From Leptofilum sp965223525 (GTDB lineage Bacteria; Chloroflexota; Anaerolineae; Promineifilales; Promineifilaceae), in assembly GCF_965223525.1 (NCBI RefSeq), contig NZ_CBDCWX010000005.1, positions 1,798,001 to 1,862,000 on the forward strand: 64,000 nucleotides of DNA. The letters are read 5' to 3'. Each line of letters opens with the position of its first letter. Position 1 is the first letter of the stretch. This document shows, piece after piece, positions 40,793 to 49,222 of the stretch. The translations under genes were made by a program, and so were the position numbers. The notes under the pieces are model-generated. The model ran no database searches. It saw nothing but the letters and a program-made list of their open reading frames with translations, and was not told the origin of the DNA.

Positions 40793-40837
40793 AGAATGGA
40801 GATTGGTTTAGTCTCTAATTTCCACTCTCCAATCTCC
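40788..40837. repeat. Inverted repeat, GGAGATTGG family
   Basis: ATTAGAGA (40788-40795) pairs with TCTCTAAT (40812-40819), and GGAGATTGG (40798-40806) with CCAATCTCC (40829-40837); the two helices are interleaved. The first arm overlaps the def stop codon. Confidence 0.85.
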
Positions 40838-40851
40838 CCAAAGGAAATTCC

Positions 40852-41151
40852 ATGTCGCTTACCCTTGCCGATGTTGAAAAAATCGCCAACTTAGCTCGTT
40901 TAGAGTTGACGGAGGCTGAAAAGAAGCAATACCAGGAGCAGCTTTCTGCCATTTTGGATTATGCCGAGCGGCTCAATGAGCTAGACCTCAGTGACATTCC
41001 CCCCACGTCCCACGCCATCGCCCAGCAAAACATTATGCGGTCCGATGTGGCCGAGCCTTCGCTGCCGATGGAAGAGTTGTTGCACAACGCCCCGCAGCAA
41101 AAGGAGAACCAGTTTGTGGTGCAGGCGGTGCTAGACGATTCTTCAAGCTAG
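40852..41151 (+). CDS. gatC: Asp/Glu-tRNA amidotransferase subunit C
   Basis: A 99-residue GatC, the small belt-like subunit that stabilises GatA-GatB in the enzyme converting misacylated Asp-tRNA(Asn) or Glu-tRNA(Gln) to the amide forms. The chain shows the conserved VEKIANLARLELTEAEKKQY opening, a central helix LSAILDYAERLNELD and the DVPPTSHA-like segment (here DIPPTSHAIAQQNIMRSDVAE) that wraps around the partners. AAGGAAATTCC precedes the ATG. gatA is 0.76 kb downstream beyond a SanA-like gene and gatB 8 kb downstream, so the subunits are locally scattered but codirectional. Confidence 0.96.
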   Translation: MSLTLADVEKIANLARLELTEAEKKQYQEQLSAILDYAERLNELDLSDIPPTSHAIAQQNIMRSDVAEPSLPMEELLHNAPQQKENQFVVQAVLDDSSS

Positions 41152-41162
41152 GGTATTTCCTG

Positions 41163-41795
41163 TTGCGAAAGCGTAAGTTGCTGCTGTATGCGTGTCTGTT
41201 AGGTTTTGCAGTATTGCTTTCGCCATTTATTTGGCGCAAAGGGGTGCAGTGGGTTTACGGCCGTTCCATTTACACTGTTGAAGATGTACCGGCTGAAAAG
41301 GTAGCGATTGTGTTTGGGGCAGCGATTTATGGCAACGGCCGTCTCAGCGACATTTTGCGTGACCGAATGGATACGGCCGTGCAGCTTTACCAAGATGGCA
41401 CTGTGCAAAAAATATTGGTCAGCGGCGACAATCGCTTTGAAAACTATGATGAACCAACCGCCATGATGGATTACGCCATCGGGCAAGGGGTTGCAGCAGA
41501 GGATATTCAGCCAGATTTTGCAGGGCGGCGAACATATGATACCTGCTATCGAGCCCGCGAGATTTTTCAGCTAGAGTCCGCCATTTTGGTAACGCAGCGA
41601 TTCCATCTATCCCGCGCCTTGTTTACTTGCCAGCAGCTAGGCATTGAGGCGGTGGGTGTTGCCTCTGACCCGCAGCTTTACCGGGATGCTGGCTGGTATG
41701 AGGCGCGAGAAACGTTGGCAACGGCCGTTGCCCTTTGGGATGTGATTCAGGAACAGCCCGCTCCCGTGTTGGGCGATCCCATTCCCATCGAATAA
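41163..41795 (+). CDS. SanA/YdcF-like DUF218 membrane protein
   Basis: A 210-residue protein with one N-terminal membrane segment (residues 6-24) and a DUF218 domain: VAIVFGAAIYGNGRLSDILRDRMDTAVQLYQ, KILVSGDN, PTAMMDYAIGQGV, AGRRTYDTCYRAREIF and ILVTQRFHLSRALFTCQQLGIEAVGV are all family landmarks. E. coli SanA of this type affects envelope permeability to vancomycin. The catalytic activity of the family is not established. The frame begins with TTG 11 bases after gatC; no ATG exists in the N-terminal part, so TTG is the likely start. Its location between gatC and gatA is probably incidental. Four ACGGCCGT copies occur. Confidence 0.85.
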   Translation: MRKRKLLLYACLLGFAVLLSPFIWRKGVQWVYGRSIYTVEDVPAEKVAIVFGAAIYGNGRLSDILRDRMDTAVQLYQDGTVQKILVSGDNRFENYDEPTAMMDYAIGQGVAAEDIQPDFAGRRTYDTCYRAREIFQLESAILVTQRFHLSRALFTCQQLGIEAVGVASDPQLYRDAGWYEARETLATAVALWDVIQEQPAPVLGDPIPIE

Positions 41796-41827
41796 AAAAA
41801 GCGGGACTTGGGTATTTAACAAAAATT

Positions 41828-41900
41828 AACCGCAAAGGCACGAAGAACGCGGAGATTTTTCTCCAAAGAATTACTTTGCGCTCTCTGCGCCTCTGCGGTT
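41828..41900. repeat. Inverted repeat, CGCAAAGGCACGAAG family
   Basis: The left arm AACCGCAAAGGCACGAAGAA continues to CGCGGAG; the right arm runs CTTTGCGCTCTCTGCGCCTCTGCGGTT. Pairing is imperfect, as the arms are made of similar 8-10 base units. It fills the gap before gatA. Confidence 0.85.
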
Positions 41901-41914
41901 TATCTTGAGGCAGT

Positions 41915-43345
41915 ATGAATGTATCTGATTTAACTTTAACTGAACTCCGCACCGCGCTACGCCAGGGGGAAATTAGCAGCGTCGCCGCCACTGAAGCGAT
42001 GCTGGATCGCATCGTGGCCGAAGATAACGAGCTGCAAAGTTATCTCACGATTACGGATGAGATGGCGCTGGAACAGGCCAAAGCTGCGGATGAGCGTCTG
42101 GCCAAAGGAGAGCAAACACCGCTGCTAGGCGTGCCCGTGGCGGTGAAAGACATCATTTGCACACGCGGCGTACCGACCACGGCAGGCAGTAAAATTTTGG
42201 AAGGCTTTGTGCCGCCGTACGATGCGTTTGTGGTAGAGCGACTCAAAGCAGCCGGGGCCGTCATCTTGGGCAAAACCAACACCGATGAGTTTGCCATGGG
42301 TTCTTCCACCGAAAACTCGGCTTACGTGACCACGCGCAATCCGTGGGATCATGAGCGGGTGCCAGGTGGCAGCAGTGGGGGCAGTGCGGCGGCGGTGGCG
42401 GCTGGATTGGCCTATGCCGCGCTGGGTACAGACACGGGGGGCAGCGTGCGCCAGCCTGCGTCATTTTGTGGATTAGTGGGATTGAGGCCGACATACGGCC
42501 GTATCTCCCGCTGGGGTGTCGTTGCTTTTGCTTCCACGCTCGATCAGGTGGGTACGTTCGGTCGCACCGTGGCCGACACCACTGCGCTTTTCCAGGCCAT
42601 CGCAGGGTACGATCCCAACGACAGCACCTCGCTCAACGTGCCTGTGCCCGATTTTGAAGCGGCCTTGACGGGCGACATCAAGGGTTTGCGGGTGGGCGTA
42701 CCTAAAGAATATTTTATTGAGGGGATTGATGCAGAGGTGGAAACGGCCGTTCGCACCGCCATCGCCAAAATGGAAGAATTGGGCGCAGAAATTGTGGAAA
42801 TCAGCCTGCCGCACACCAGCTATGCCCTACCCGTCTACTACCTCATCGCTCCCGCCGAGGCCAGTGCCAACCTGGCCCGCTACGACGGCATCCGCTTTGG
42901 GCCGCGCATCACAGGTAGCGACATGATTGACAGCGTGAAAAAGACCCGCGCCCTGTTTGGCTCTGAAGTGAAGCGGCGCATCATGCTGGGGACGTATGCG
43001 CTCAGTGCGGGCTACTACGATGAATATTACGGCCGTGCGCTCAAAGTGCGGACGCTGCTCAAGCAAGATTTCCAAAAAGCGTTTGAGAAAGTGGACGTGA
43101 TTGCCACGCCCACCTCACCCACCACTGCCTTCAAAATTGGCGAAAACGCGGACGATCCGCTGGCGATGTATTTGCAAGATATTTTCACCTTGTCGGTGAA
43201 CCTGAGCGCAAGCTGCGGCCTCTCGGTTCCTTGCGGTTTTGACAGCAAAGGATTGCCCATTGGCCTGCAACTCATCGGCAATGCACTTAAAGAAGCCACG
43301 ATTTTGAACGCAGCGTTTGCCTATGAACAAGCCGTGAAGTCGTGA
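41915..43345 (+). CDS. gatA: Asp/Glu-tRNA amidotransferase subunit A
   Basis: A 476-residue amidase-signature enzyme, the glutaminase subunit of GatCAB. The catalytic Lys is in PVAVKDIICTRG, the cis-Ser in PGGSSGGSAAAVAAG and the nucleophile Ser in DTGGSVRQPASFCG; the order and spacing are canonical. GLRPTYGRISRWGVVAFASTLDQVG and the C-terminal SVPCGFDSKGLPIGLQLIG complete the family pattern. Length is standard. It releases ammonia from glutamine and channels it to GatB. GAGGCAGT stands before the ATG. gatC is upstream across a DUF218 gene, gatB 5.9 kb downstream. Confidence 0.97.
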   Translation: MNVSDLTLTELRTALRQGEISSVAATEAMLDRIVAEDNELQSYLTITDEMALEQAKAADERLAKGEQTPLLGVPVAVKDIICTRGVPTTAGSKILEGFVPPYDAFVVERLKAAGAVILGKTNTDEFAMGSSTENSAYVTTRNPWDHERVPGGSSGGSAAAVAAGLAYAALGTDTGGSVRQPASFCGLVGLRPTYGRISRWGVVAFASTLDQVGTFGRTVADTTALFQAIAGYDPNDSTSLNVPVPDFEAALTGDIKGLRVGVPKEYFIEGIDAEVETAVRTAIAKMEELGAEIVEISLPHTSYALPVYYLIAPAEASANLARYDGIRFGPRITGSDMIDSVKKTRALFGSEVKRRIMLGTYALSAGYYDEYYGRALKVRTLLKQDFQKAFEKVDVIATPTSPTTAFKIGENADDPLAMYLQDIFTLSVNLSASCGLSVPCGFDSKGLPIGLQLIGNALKEATILNAAFAYEQAVKS

Positions 43346-43383
43346 TTTCTTTTCCGTAAATGTTTGGGTAAGGAGGCGTGATA

Positions 43384-43884
43384 ATGAAAACAGATGAATC
43401 AGTCGTTGACAAGAATGAAAACGGCCGTTTGCCCTGGATTAATCATAGATTTTTTAAAGCACTTATATTTGGATTGGCTCTTGGCTTAGGTTTTTTAGTT
43501 GCTGCTGAGTTTAGAGAAAGTTTTATGATTGAGCCGCAAACAATGGTGGCCATATTTATTGCAGATGTTGGGGTTCCTATAATAGCCATAATAGCCATTT
43601 ATGTGGTCGCCAATTTGATCAAATCGTTTTTGTCGCGCTATGGGTTTGAAGGCTTTTATAACAGAAATGAAAAAGTAACGATTGCCCAACTTGCCATTTC
43701 ATTGGTGGGACTTTTTTTAGGTCCATTGATTCTAATTGGGCCATTCTTGTTTGGGATTGAATTATTAGAAAAGATCGGCGGGGATAGCTTCGCTGCTTTA
43801 GTGGGGCTCTTTTTGGTTGGCGCTCTTGCGCTTATTGCGCTTCTCCGTCGTGTAGCCCAACAAAGGGAATCGCCTCAATCGTGA
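43384..43884 (+). CDS. Small membrane protein of unknown family
   Basis: A 166-residue protein with four likely membrane segments: residues about 24-44, 54-82, 101-122 and 134-155, separated by short charged loops. The N-terminal 22 residues are hydrophilic and acidic (DESVVDKNENGR). I do not recognise a family or motif. AAGGAGG lies 7 bases before the ATG at 43384, which decides against a GTG six bases earlier. It is more AT-rich than gatA and has a single ACGGCCGT near its start. It lies between gatA and a nucleotidyltransferase gene, all in the same direction, with no functional link apparent. Confidence 0.7.
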   Translation: MKTDESVVDKNENGRLPWINHRFFKALIFGLALGLGFLVAAEFRESFMIEPQTMVAIFIADVGVPIIAIIAIYVVANLIKSFLSRYGFEGFYNRNEKVTIAQLAISLVGLFLGPLILIGPFLFGIELLEKIGGDSFAALVGLFLVGALALIALLRRVAQQRESPQS

Positions 43885-43952
43885 GGGGCTCTGTTGAGAT
43901 TAGTTTCGTAATAGTTTTAGCCAGGTGAAAGATACCTTGGAGTTGGAGTAAC

Positions 43953-44954
43953 ATGAAGATCATCATCCCTCTTGCTGGATTTGGAACAAGAATGCGGCCG
44001 CACACCTGGAGCCGTGCAAAACCGCTGCTAAACGTGGCGGGCAACACAATTATTGGCCATTTGCTCAATTTAATGGCGGAAATCACCACGGAAGAAGTCA
44101 TTTTTGTGGTGGGCTACAAAGGTGACGAGATTGAAGCGTGGATTCGAGCGCATTATCCGCACCTGAACGCCCATTTTGTGATGCAGGAAGAGGCACTGGG
44201 ACAGGCTCACGCCATCTGGATGTGCCGAGACTTTTTGGATGAAGGCGAGGTGTTGGTTGCCTTTGGGGATGGCGTGGTCAATGCCAAGTATGCTGAAATC
44301 CCGGAAGCGGATGCCGATGGCGTGATTTTGGTACAGGAGATGGAAGATCCGCGCACCTTTGGCGTGGTGGTGACAGATGAAAACGACGTGGTGCATGATT
44401 TCATCGAGAAGCCGAGCGGGTTTGAGCATAAGCAGGTATTGGCGGGGATTTATTGGTTTAGAAACGGCCGTCTCCTTCACGACGCCATCCAAACCATCAT
44501 CGAACAGGATCGGCGCACCAAGGGGGAATTTTATCTGGTGGACGCCTACCAGGTGATGTTGGAGCAGGGCGCAGTGATTAAAGCAAAGCCCACCATTTTC
44601 TGGCTGGATGCAGGCAAGCCAGACTTTATGTTAAGCACTAATCAAAGGCTGCTGTCGCTGGGCTACGGCACGCAGGATGCCATCGAACGCAGCTATGCTG
44701 GAGACTTTACGGCGGTGCCGCCCGTGTTTTTGCATGAAACGGCCGTAATTGACCAAAGTGTCATCGGCCCATTTGTCAGCATCGAGGCGGGTGCAGTTGT
44801 AAAAAACAGCGTCATCCGCAACACTATCATAGACGCAGGCGCACACATCGAAAACTGCGTGCTGGACGGCGCACTCATTGGCGAAAACACCCGCATCATC
44901 GGCCAGCCCAAAGCAATGTTTATTGGCGATAATTCCCACGTGGAAATTGGATAA
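43953..44954 (+). CDS. Sugar-nucleotidyltransferase with left-handed beta-helix tail
   Basis: A 333-residue NDP-sugar synthase. The NTP-binding signature IIPLAGFGTRMRPHTWSRAKPLL is at residues 4-26; VAFGDGVVNAKYAEI holds the metal-binding Asp, and GIYWFRNGRLLHDAI corresponds to the sugar-phosphate site. From about residue 255 the chain becomes a hexapeptide-repeat beta helix (AVIDQSVIGPFVSIEAGAVVKNSVIRNTIIDAGAHIENCV), which in relatives forms trimers or an acyltransferase-like domain. It makes NDP-glucose, NDP-mannose or a similar donor for surface glycans. The ATG follows a GGAG stretch. Specificity cannot be settled here. Confidence 0.9.
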   Translation: MKIIIPLAGFGTRMRPHTWSRAKPLLNVAGNTIIGHLLNLMAEITTEEVIFVVGYKGDEIEAWIRAHYPHLNAHFVMQEEALGQAHAIWMCRDFLDEGEVLVAFGDGVVNAKYAEIPEADADGVILVQEMEDPRTFGVVVTDENDVVHDFIEKPSGFEHKQVLAGIYWFRNGRLLHDAIQTIIEQDRRTKGEFYLVDAYQVMLEQGAVIKAKPTIFWLDAGKPDFMLSTNQRLLSLGYGTQDAIERSYAGDFTAVPPVFLHETAVIDQSVIGPFVSIEAGAVVKNSVIRNTIIDAGAHIENCVLDGALIGENTRIIGQPKAMFIGDNSHVEIG

Positions 44955-44977
44955 CTGAGCAACTGGAGTTAGCAAGA

Positions 44978-45775
44978 GTGAATACTCTAAACACAAGTTT
45001 TCACAAACTGATTGAAGGTTGGCGGGCATGTAAATTAGACAATTCGCCATATCTTTTTCCAGGGGATGAGTTTTTACTCGAAAATAAATACCAGAAATAT
45101 TGGCAAAATATCTCATCGTTTAAAGAATATATTGAAAGCCCAGAATTTGGTTTAAAAACCCAAAAAAAGCTTCATCTTGGCCTTATTCCCATCCCTTATA
45201 TTGGTGACTTGAAAAATGCCACCATTTTTATCTTGATGTTGAATCCCGATTTAGCAGCGGGCGATTTTCGTGCTGAAGAAGATAACGATAGTTACAAAAG
45301 AACCCTTATTGAAAACCTGCACCAGAAAAATCTTGATGTAAAGTATCCATTGTTCACTTTAAACCCCTCTTTTGCTTGGCACCCCGGATTTGGATATTGG
45401 CATAAAAAATTGGGACAAGTTATCAGATTATTAGCTCGCCAGCGTAAAATCTCTTATTTAGATGCCCTCAGTGTTTTTGCAAAAGAATTAGCATGTGTGG
45501 AGTTAGTTCCATATCATTCGAAATCATTTGGTGTCCATTCAATAATCAAGCATCTAGCATCAAGCAAAGCAGTGCTAGAATTTGTCCATGATGTTTTAGT
45601 GCCGCAAGCTCTCTCAGGAAAAGCATTGATAATTGCAACAAGGAGAGGACGGGACTGGGAATTACCAGAACATGAAAAAATAGTGGTTTATAATCAATAC
45701 GAGAGCCGTGCTTCTCATTTAACTATAGGAAGTCGGGGTGGCAAAGCAATTCTTCAACATCTGGGAATGAGCTAA
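44978..45775 (+). CDS. AT-rich orphan protein
   Basis: A 265-residue protein starting at GTG (GGAG about 10 bases upstream). No family is recognised. It contains IPIPYIGDLKNATIFILMLNPDLAAGDF in the first half and ALIIATRRGRDWELPEH in the second. The LNPD segment after a beta strand, with a conserved-looking HPGFGYWHKKLG, is faintly like uracil-DNA-glycosylase-fold proteins, but no catalytic motif can be assigned. The DNA is much richer in A and T than the flanking genes and lacks the ACGGCCGT octamer, which suggests recent acquisition. There is no mobile-element gene beside it. A role in nucleic-acid metabolism or defence is possible but unsupported. Confidence 0.6.
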   Translation: MNTLNTSFHKLIEGWRACKLDNSPYLFPGDEFLLENKYQKYWQNISSFKEYIESPEFGLKTQKKLHLGLIPIPYIGDLKNATIFILMLNPDLAAGDFRAEEDNDSYKRTLIENLHQKNLDVKYPLFTLNPSFAWHPGFGYWHKKLGQVIRLLARQRKISYLDALSVFAKELACVELVPYHSKSFGVHSIIKHLASSKAVLEFVHDVLVPQALSGKALIIATRRGRDWELPEHEKIVVYNQYESRASHLTIGSRGGKAILQHLGMS

Positions 45776-45809
45776 ATTCTGTTTCAGGGTGAAAAATTAG
45801 GAGGAAGTC

Positions 45810-46973
45810 ATGCGTAATTTTATTTCAGACCGGGTCGCGGCCACGCCGCCTTCAGGCATTCGCAAATTTTTTGATATTGCTGCTACGATGAAGGACGTGA
45901 TTTCGTTGGGCATTGGCGAGCCGGATTTTGTGACGCCGAAGCCGATTTTGCAGGCGGGCATTGACAGCTTACAGCGCGGCGAGACGGCGTACACGTCCAA
46001 CAGCGGTACGGTGGAGCTGCGGACGGCACTCAGCCAGCATATCAACAAGCTGTACAAGGTGAATTACGATCCGGCTGACGAGATCATTGTGACGGTGGGG
46101 GTGAGTGAGGCGCTCTATTTGGTGATGACGGCCGTTCTCAATCCCGGCGACGAGGTCATCATTCCCGAACCCAGCTTTGTAGCTTACGGCCCAGAGGTGA
46201 CCTTCGCCGGGGGCGTGCCCGTGGCCGTGCCCACTTATGTGAAAGACAGTTTCCAGGTGACGGCCGAAACGATTGAAGCCGCCATCACGCCCAAAACGAA
46301 GGCAATCTTGCTGGGTTACCCCAACAATCCTACCGGGGCTGTGATGACCAAAGAGGTGATGTTGGAGGTAACGGCCGTTGCCGAACAGCACGACCTCCTC
46401 ATTATCTCCGACGAAATTTATGACCGACTGGTCTACGGCATTGAGCACGTTTGCGTGCCAGCCCTGCCGGGGATGCGTGAGCGCACCGTCCTGCTAGGCG
46501 GCTTCAGCAAAGATTACGCCATGACGGGCTGGCGCATTGGCTACGCTTGCGCCCCCGCCGACATTTTGGCCGCTATGCGGAAAGTGCATCAATACACCAT
46601 CATGTCTGCGCCTACCACTGGGCAAGCCGCCGCCTTGGCCGCTTTAACTGCCGAGGGTGACAATTACGTGGAGGAGATGCGCCAGGAGTATGACCGTCGC
46701 CGCCGCCTCATTGTCGATGGCTTCAACACGCTGGGAATGGACTGCTTTGAGCCACGCGGAGCCTTTTATGCCTTCCCTTCCATCGCCAAAACCGGCATGA
46801 GCAGCGACGACTTTGCCATGACGCTGCTGGATGAGGAAGAAGTGGCAATGGTTCCCGGCGATGCCTTTGGTGCTAGCGGCGCAGGCTTTGTCCGCGCCAG
46901 TTACGCCACCGCCTACGAAAAAATTGAAGAAGCCCTCAACCGCCTGGAGAGCTTTATGAGAAGACATGGGTAG
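45810..46973 (+). CDS. Class I/II PLP-dependent aminotransferase
   Basis: A 387-residue fold-type I aminotransferase of the AspB/PatA group. Key landmarks: LGIGEPDFVTPKPI near the N-terminus, YTSNSGTVELR, YPNNPTGAV (substrate/cofactor Asn), ISDEIYDRLVYG (Asp and Tyr contacting PLP), GFSKDYAMTGWRIG with the Schiff-base Lys234, and a C-terminal Arg in GFVRASYATA that binds the substrate carboxylate. It could use aspartate, aromatic amino acids or N-acetyl-diaminopimelate. AGGAGG is 5 bases before the ATG. It starts a short codirectional run with the TPR protein and a GT2 gene. Confidence 0.93.
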   Translation: MRNFISDRVAATPPSGIRKFFDIAATMKDVISLGIGEPDFVTPKPILQAGIDSLQRGETAYTSNSGTVELRTALSQHINKLYKVNYDPADEIIVTVGVSEALYLVMTAVLNPGDEVIIPEPSFVAYGPEVTFAGGVPVAVPTYVKDSFQVTAETIEAAITPKTKAILLGYPNNPTGAVMTKEVMLEVTAVAEQHDLLIISDEIYDRLVYGIEHVCVPALPGMRERTVLLGGFSKDYAMTGWRIGYACAPADILAAMRKVHQYTIMSAPTTGQAAALAALTAEGDNYVEEMRQEYDRRRRLIVDGFNTLGMDCFEPRGAFYAFPSIAKTGMSSDDFAMTLLDEEEVAMVPGDAFGASGAGFVRASYATAYEKIEEALNRLESFMRRHG

Positions 46974-46978
46974 GCAAG

Positions 46979-47842
46979 ATGAGTTTACTTAATCACGTTT
47001 CGCGCAGAATTAAATCAATGGAATGGTCTAATGACCAAAATTTATCTACGGAAGCTCGATTGGCCTATGATGCAGGCATTGATTTGATTGATGGGTATCG
47101 AGGTGATCCAGAAGTTATCGTAGAGGCGTTAAATAAGTTTCAGGCCGCACAATCAAGGCAGTATGCCTATGCAGGTTGGGCTTATGCTTTAATGGCCGCA
47201 TCGTACATTGGCGGTGGTCGTAAGTACGATATGGATGGGTTACGTGAGGCGCAAAGCTGGTTGCATGAAGCAAACAAACTTGCAACTCGCAGGCCTGAGA
47301 TTCAATTTGTTCAATTGTTGATTCAGTTAAGCCTTGAACAGTATGATGCCTACTTAGAGACAAAAGAAGAGATAGATCCTGCCGCAAGTGAAACAAACTT
47401 TCATGTGCAGTTTGCATATTTAGATTACTGTTTACAAACTCAGAGCTTGAAAAAGGCAGAAGCACAGTTCGCCAAAACGTTGTCATTAACCCAGACTGAA
47501 AATCAAAAACAAAAAACATACATCCGTATGACGCACCATTTCCTTTATGCTGTGGCCATGTTCAAGGTTCTAGGCGATACACTCAAAACTTCTTCAAAAT
47601 CACAAATGCGTCATTATGCAAAAAGGGCAGATCATTATTTTCAGTTAATGTCAGAAAATGCTCAAGATGATCCCTGGTTTTGGCACAATTACAGCTTGCT
47701 TCATTATAATTTGGGTAACTATTGGAAAGCGGCCAAGTACAACAAAAAAGCGTTGTCGCTGATGCCTTTTGGTGCAGCGCAAAAGATACAAGCAGAGTTA
47801 AAGAAGAAACTCGGCACGATTCTTTATCGATTTGCTCGATAA
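46979..47842 (+). CDS. TPR-like helical-repeat protein
   Basis: A 287-residue, entirely helical protein. The last third has a recognisable tetratricopeptide pair (DDPWFWHNYSLLHYNLGNYWKAAKYNKKALSLMP), and earlier segments (YAYAGWAYALMAASYIGG and AQSWLHEANKLATRRPEIQFVQLLIQL) have similar helix-turn-helix spacing. It has no signal peptide and no catalytic motif. TPR scaffolds mediate protein contacts. It starts 5 bases after the aminotransferase stop, and its stop is directly followed by an ATG of the next frame (TAAATG), although the next gene more likely starts 64 bases on. More AT-rich than neighbours and without the octamer. Partner unknown. Confidence 0.65.
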   Translation: MSLLNHVSRRIKSMEWSNDQNLSTEARLAYDAGIDLIDGYRGDPEVIVEALNKFQAAQSRQYAYAGWAYALMAASYIGGGRKYDMDGLREAQSWLHEANKLATRRPEIQFVQLLIQLSLEQYDAYLETKEEIDPAASETNFHVQFAYLDYCLQTQSLKKAEAQFAKTLSLTQTENQKQKTYIRMTHHFLYAVAMFKVLGDTLKTSSKSQMRHYAKRADHYFQLMSENAQDDPWFWHNYSLLHYNLGNYWKAAKYNKKALSLMPFGAAQKIQAELKKKLGTILYRFAR

Positions 47843-47905
47843 ATGAGTTTTGCGGCAAAAACGCCCGAATTTCAACTGGTAACCCCAAACTCACAAGGAG
47901 AAACC

Positions 47906-49150
47906 ATGACCACCCTTGCCGACATGATTGCAAATGCCAAAACAAAATTTGATCTGACCGAAACGGCCGATCAGCACAGCCTTTACCAACTCACCGAAAA
48001 ATTGCTGGAGTTGCCGCTGAACGAGGTGCAAACGGCCGCTCGCCAAGACGATACGCCGCTAGAGTTCAAAATTGCAGCCAAGCTGGCCGATTCACGCCAG
48101 TTTTTAGTGAGCAATCAGCAGTTGGTAAAGATTGGCGTGGTGTTTGCCATGTGGGGGGAACAAAATCGGCTGCGGCCCAAAACGGCCGAAAACCCTAACG
48201 GCGAAGATGCTTTGCGGGTAAAACTGCAGCAGCTAGATTGGGCGACGAAGGATACGGCCGTTTCTTGGCAGCTCTACGCAGTGGACGATGGCGACCCCAA
48301 CGACAGCGGTGCGCTGGCAGCCCAAATCGCCGCTGGGCATCCGCTGGGCGAGCAGGTGCAGGTGCTGTGGCTGGACAAAGCCCTGCCTGCCGCCGCTGGC
48401 CCGCTGGCCAACCTCGCTTCCGCTAATGATTCACGCAAGGGTGGGGCGGTCATTTATGGCTGTATGCAGGCGTTGGCCGATGGCGTGGACGCCGTGATTT
48501 ACACCGATGCCGATAACTCGGTGCATTTGGGGCAGATTGGGTTGTTGTTACGGCCGTTCCTCCAAAAAAATCGCCGCGTGGTGTTGGGCAATCGCAAGCA
48601 TCCCGACGCCGTGCTGGTGAAGCAGGAAGGGCGCTGGGGCATTGGCATCAAGGTACTGCGTCACATGCAACGCATGATTGGCCAGGCCATCTTCTCCCGC
48701 GACATCCGCGATACCCAGGCCGCCTTCAAGCTGTACGAAGCCAATCTGCTGCGTAAAATTATCGCCGACCCCACCGTCTACGACTTCTCGTTTGACACCG
48801 ACTGGATTTTGGCTGCCATCGCGCAGGGTGAATCGCTGGAGAAAGTGCCTTTTGCCTTCATTGATTCGGCCGCGGAATCAGCCTCCATCACGCAGGGGCC
48901 GATGACTACTTGGGAAACGCTGCTGCTGGGGCTGACTAAAGCCGTCCGCAAGCATGGCGTGCCCCACAACGAGGCGATGGCGCGCGTTCTGGATGAAGAA
49001 ATTCACGACTACCGCGACCTGGAGCTGTTGATCAACCATCTGCCACCGGAACTGGAAAATGCCACCGATGCAGATTTTGGCGATCCTGCTATCATGTCGC
49101 CAGAGGCGATGCAGGCGTGGATCCGTGAGCGGAAGGCCAGTAATCGGTAA
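47906..49150 (+). CDS. Glycosyltransferase, GT2-like
   Basis: A 414-residue GT-A-like protein. After an N-terminal helical region of about 80 residues comes the glycosyltransferase core: WQLYAVDDGDPNDSG (nucleotide site), GGAVIYGCMQALADGVDAVIYTDADNSV (DxD metal site), RRVVLGNRKHP, RDIRDTQAAFKLYEA and DFSFDTDWILAA, the pattern of dolichol-phosphate mannosyl/glucosyl transferase relatives. No membrane helices, so probably cytosolic. The ATG at 47906, with AAGGAG 7-8 bases upstream, is preferred to one at 47843. Its last codons (Ser-Asn-Arg-stop) are encoded by the start of an intergenic repeat. Substrate unknown. Confidence 0.82.
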   Translation: MTTLADMIANAKTKFDLTETADQHSLYQLTEKLLELPLNEVQTAARQDDTPLEFKIAAKLADSRQFLVSNQQLVKIGVVFAMWGEQNRLRPKTAENPNGEDALRVKLQQLDWATKDTAVSWQLYAVDDGDPNDSGALAAQIAAGHPLGEQVQVLWLDKALPAAAGPLANLASANDSRKGGAVIYGCMQALADGVDAVIYTDADNSVHLGQIGLLLRPFLQKNRRVVLGNRKHPDAVLVKQEGRWGIGIKVLRHMQRMIGQAIFSRDIRDTQAAFKLYEANLLRKIIADPTVYDFSFDTDWILAAIAQGESLEKVPFAFIDSAAESASITQGPMTTWETLLLGLTKAVRKHGVPHNEAMARVLDEEIHDYRDLELLINHLPPELENATDADFGDPAIMSPEAMQAWIRERKASNR

Positions 49151-49201
49151 TCCGTTATCGGTAAACAGTAAACCGATTACTGACTACCGATTACCGATTA
49201 C
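49139..49201. repeat. Inverted repeat, CAGTAATCGGT family
   Basis: Left arm CAGTAATCGGTAATCCGTTA and right arm GATTACTGACTACCGATTAC units overlap the end of the GT2-like gene (supplying its stop codon) and fill the gap before gatB. Same family as 19573-19650. Confidence 0.85.
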
Positions 49202-49222
49202 GAAAGAGTAGGAAATAAAAAC

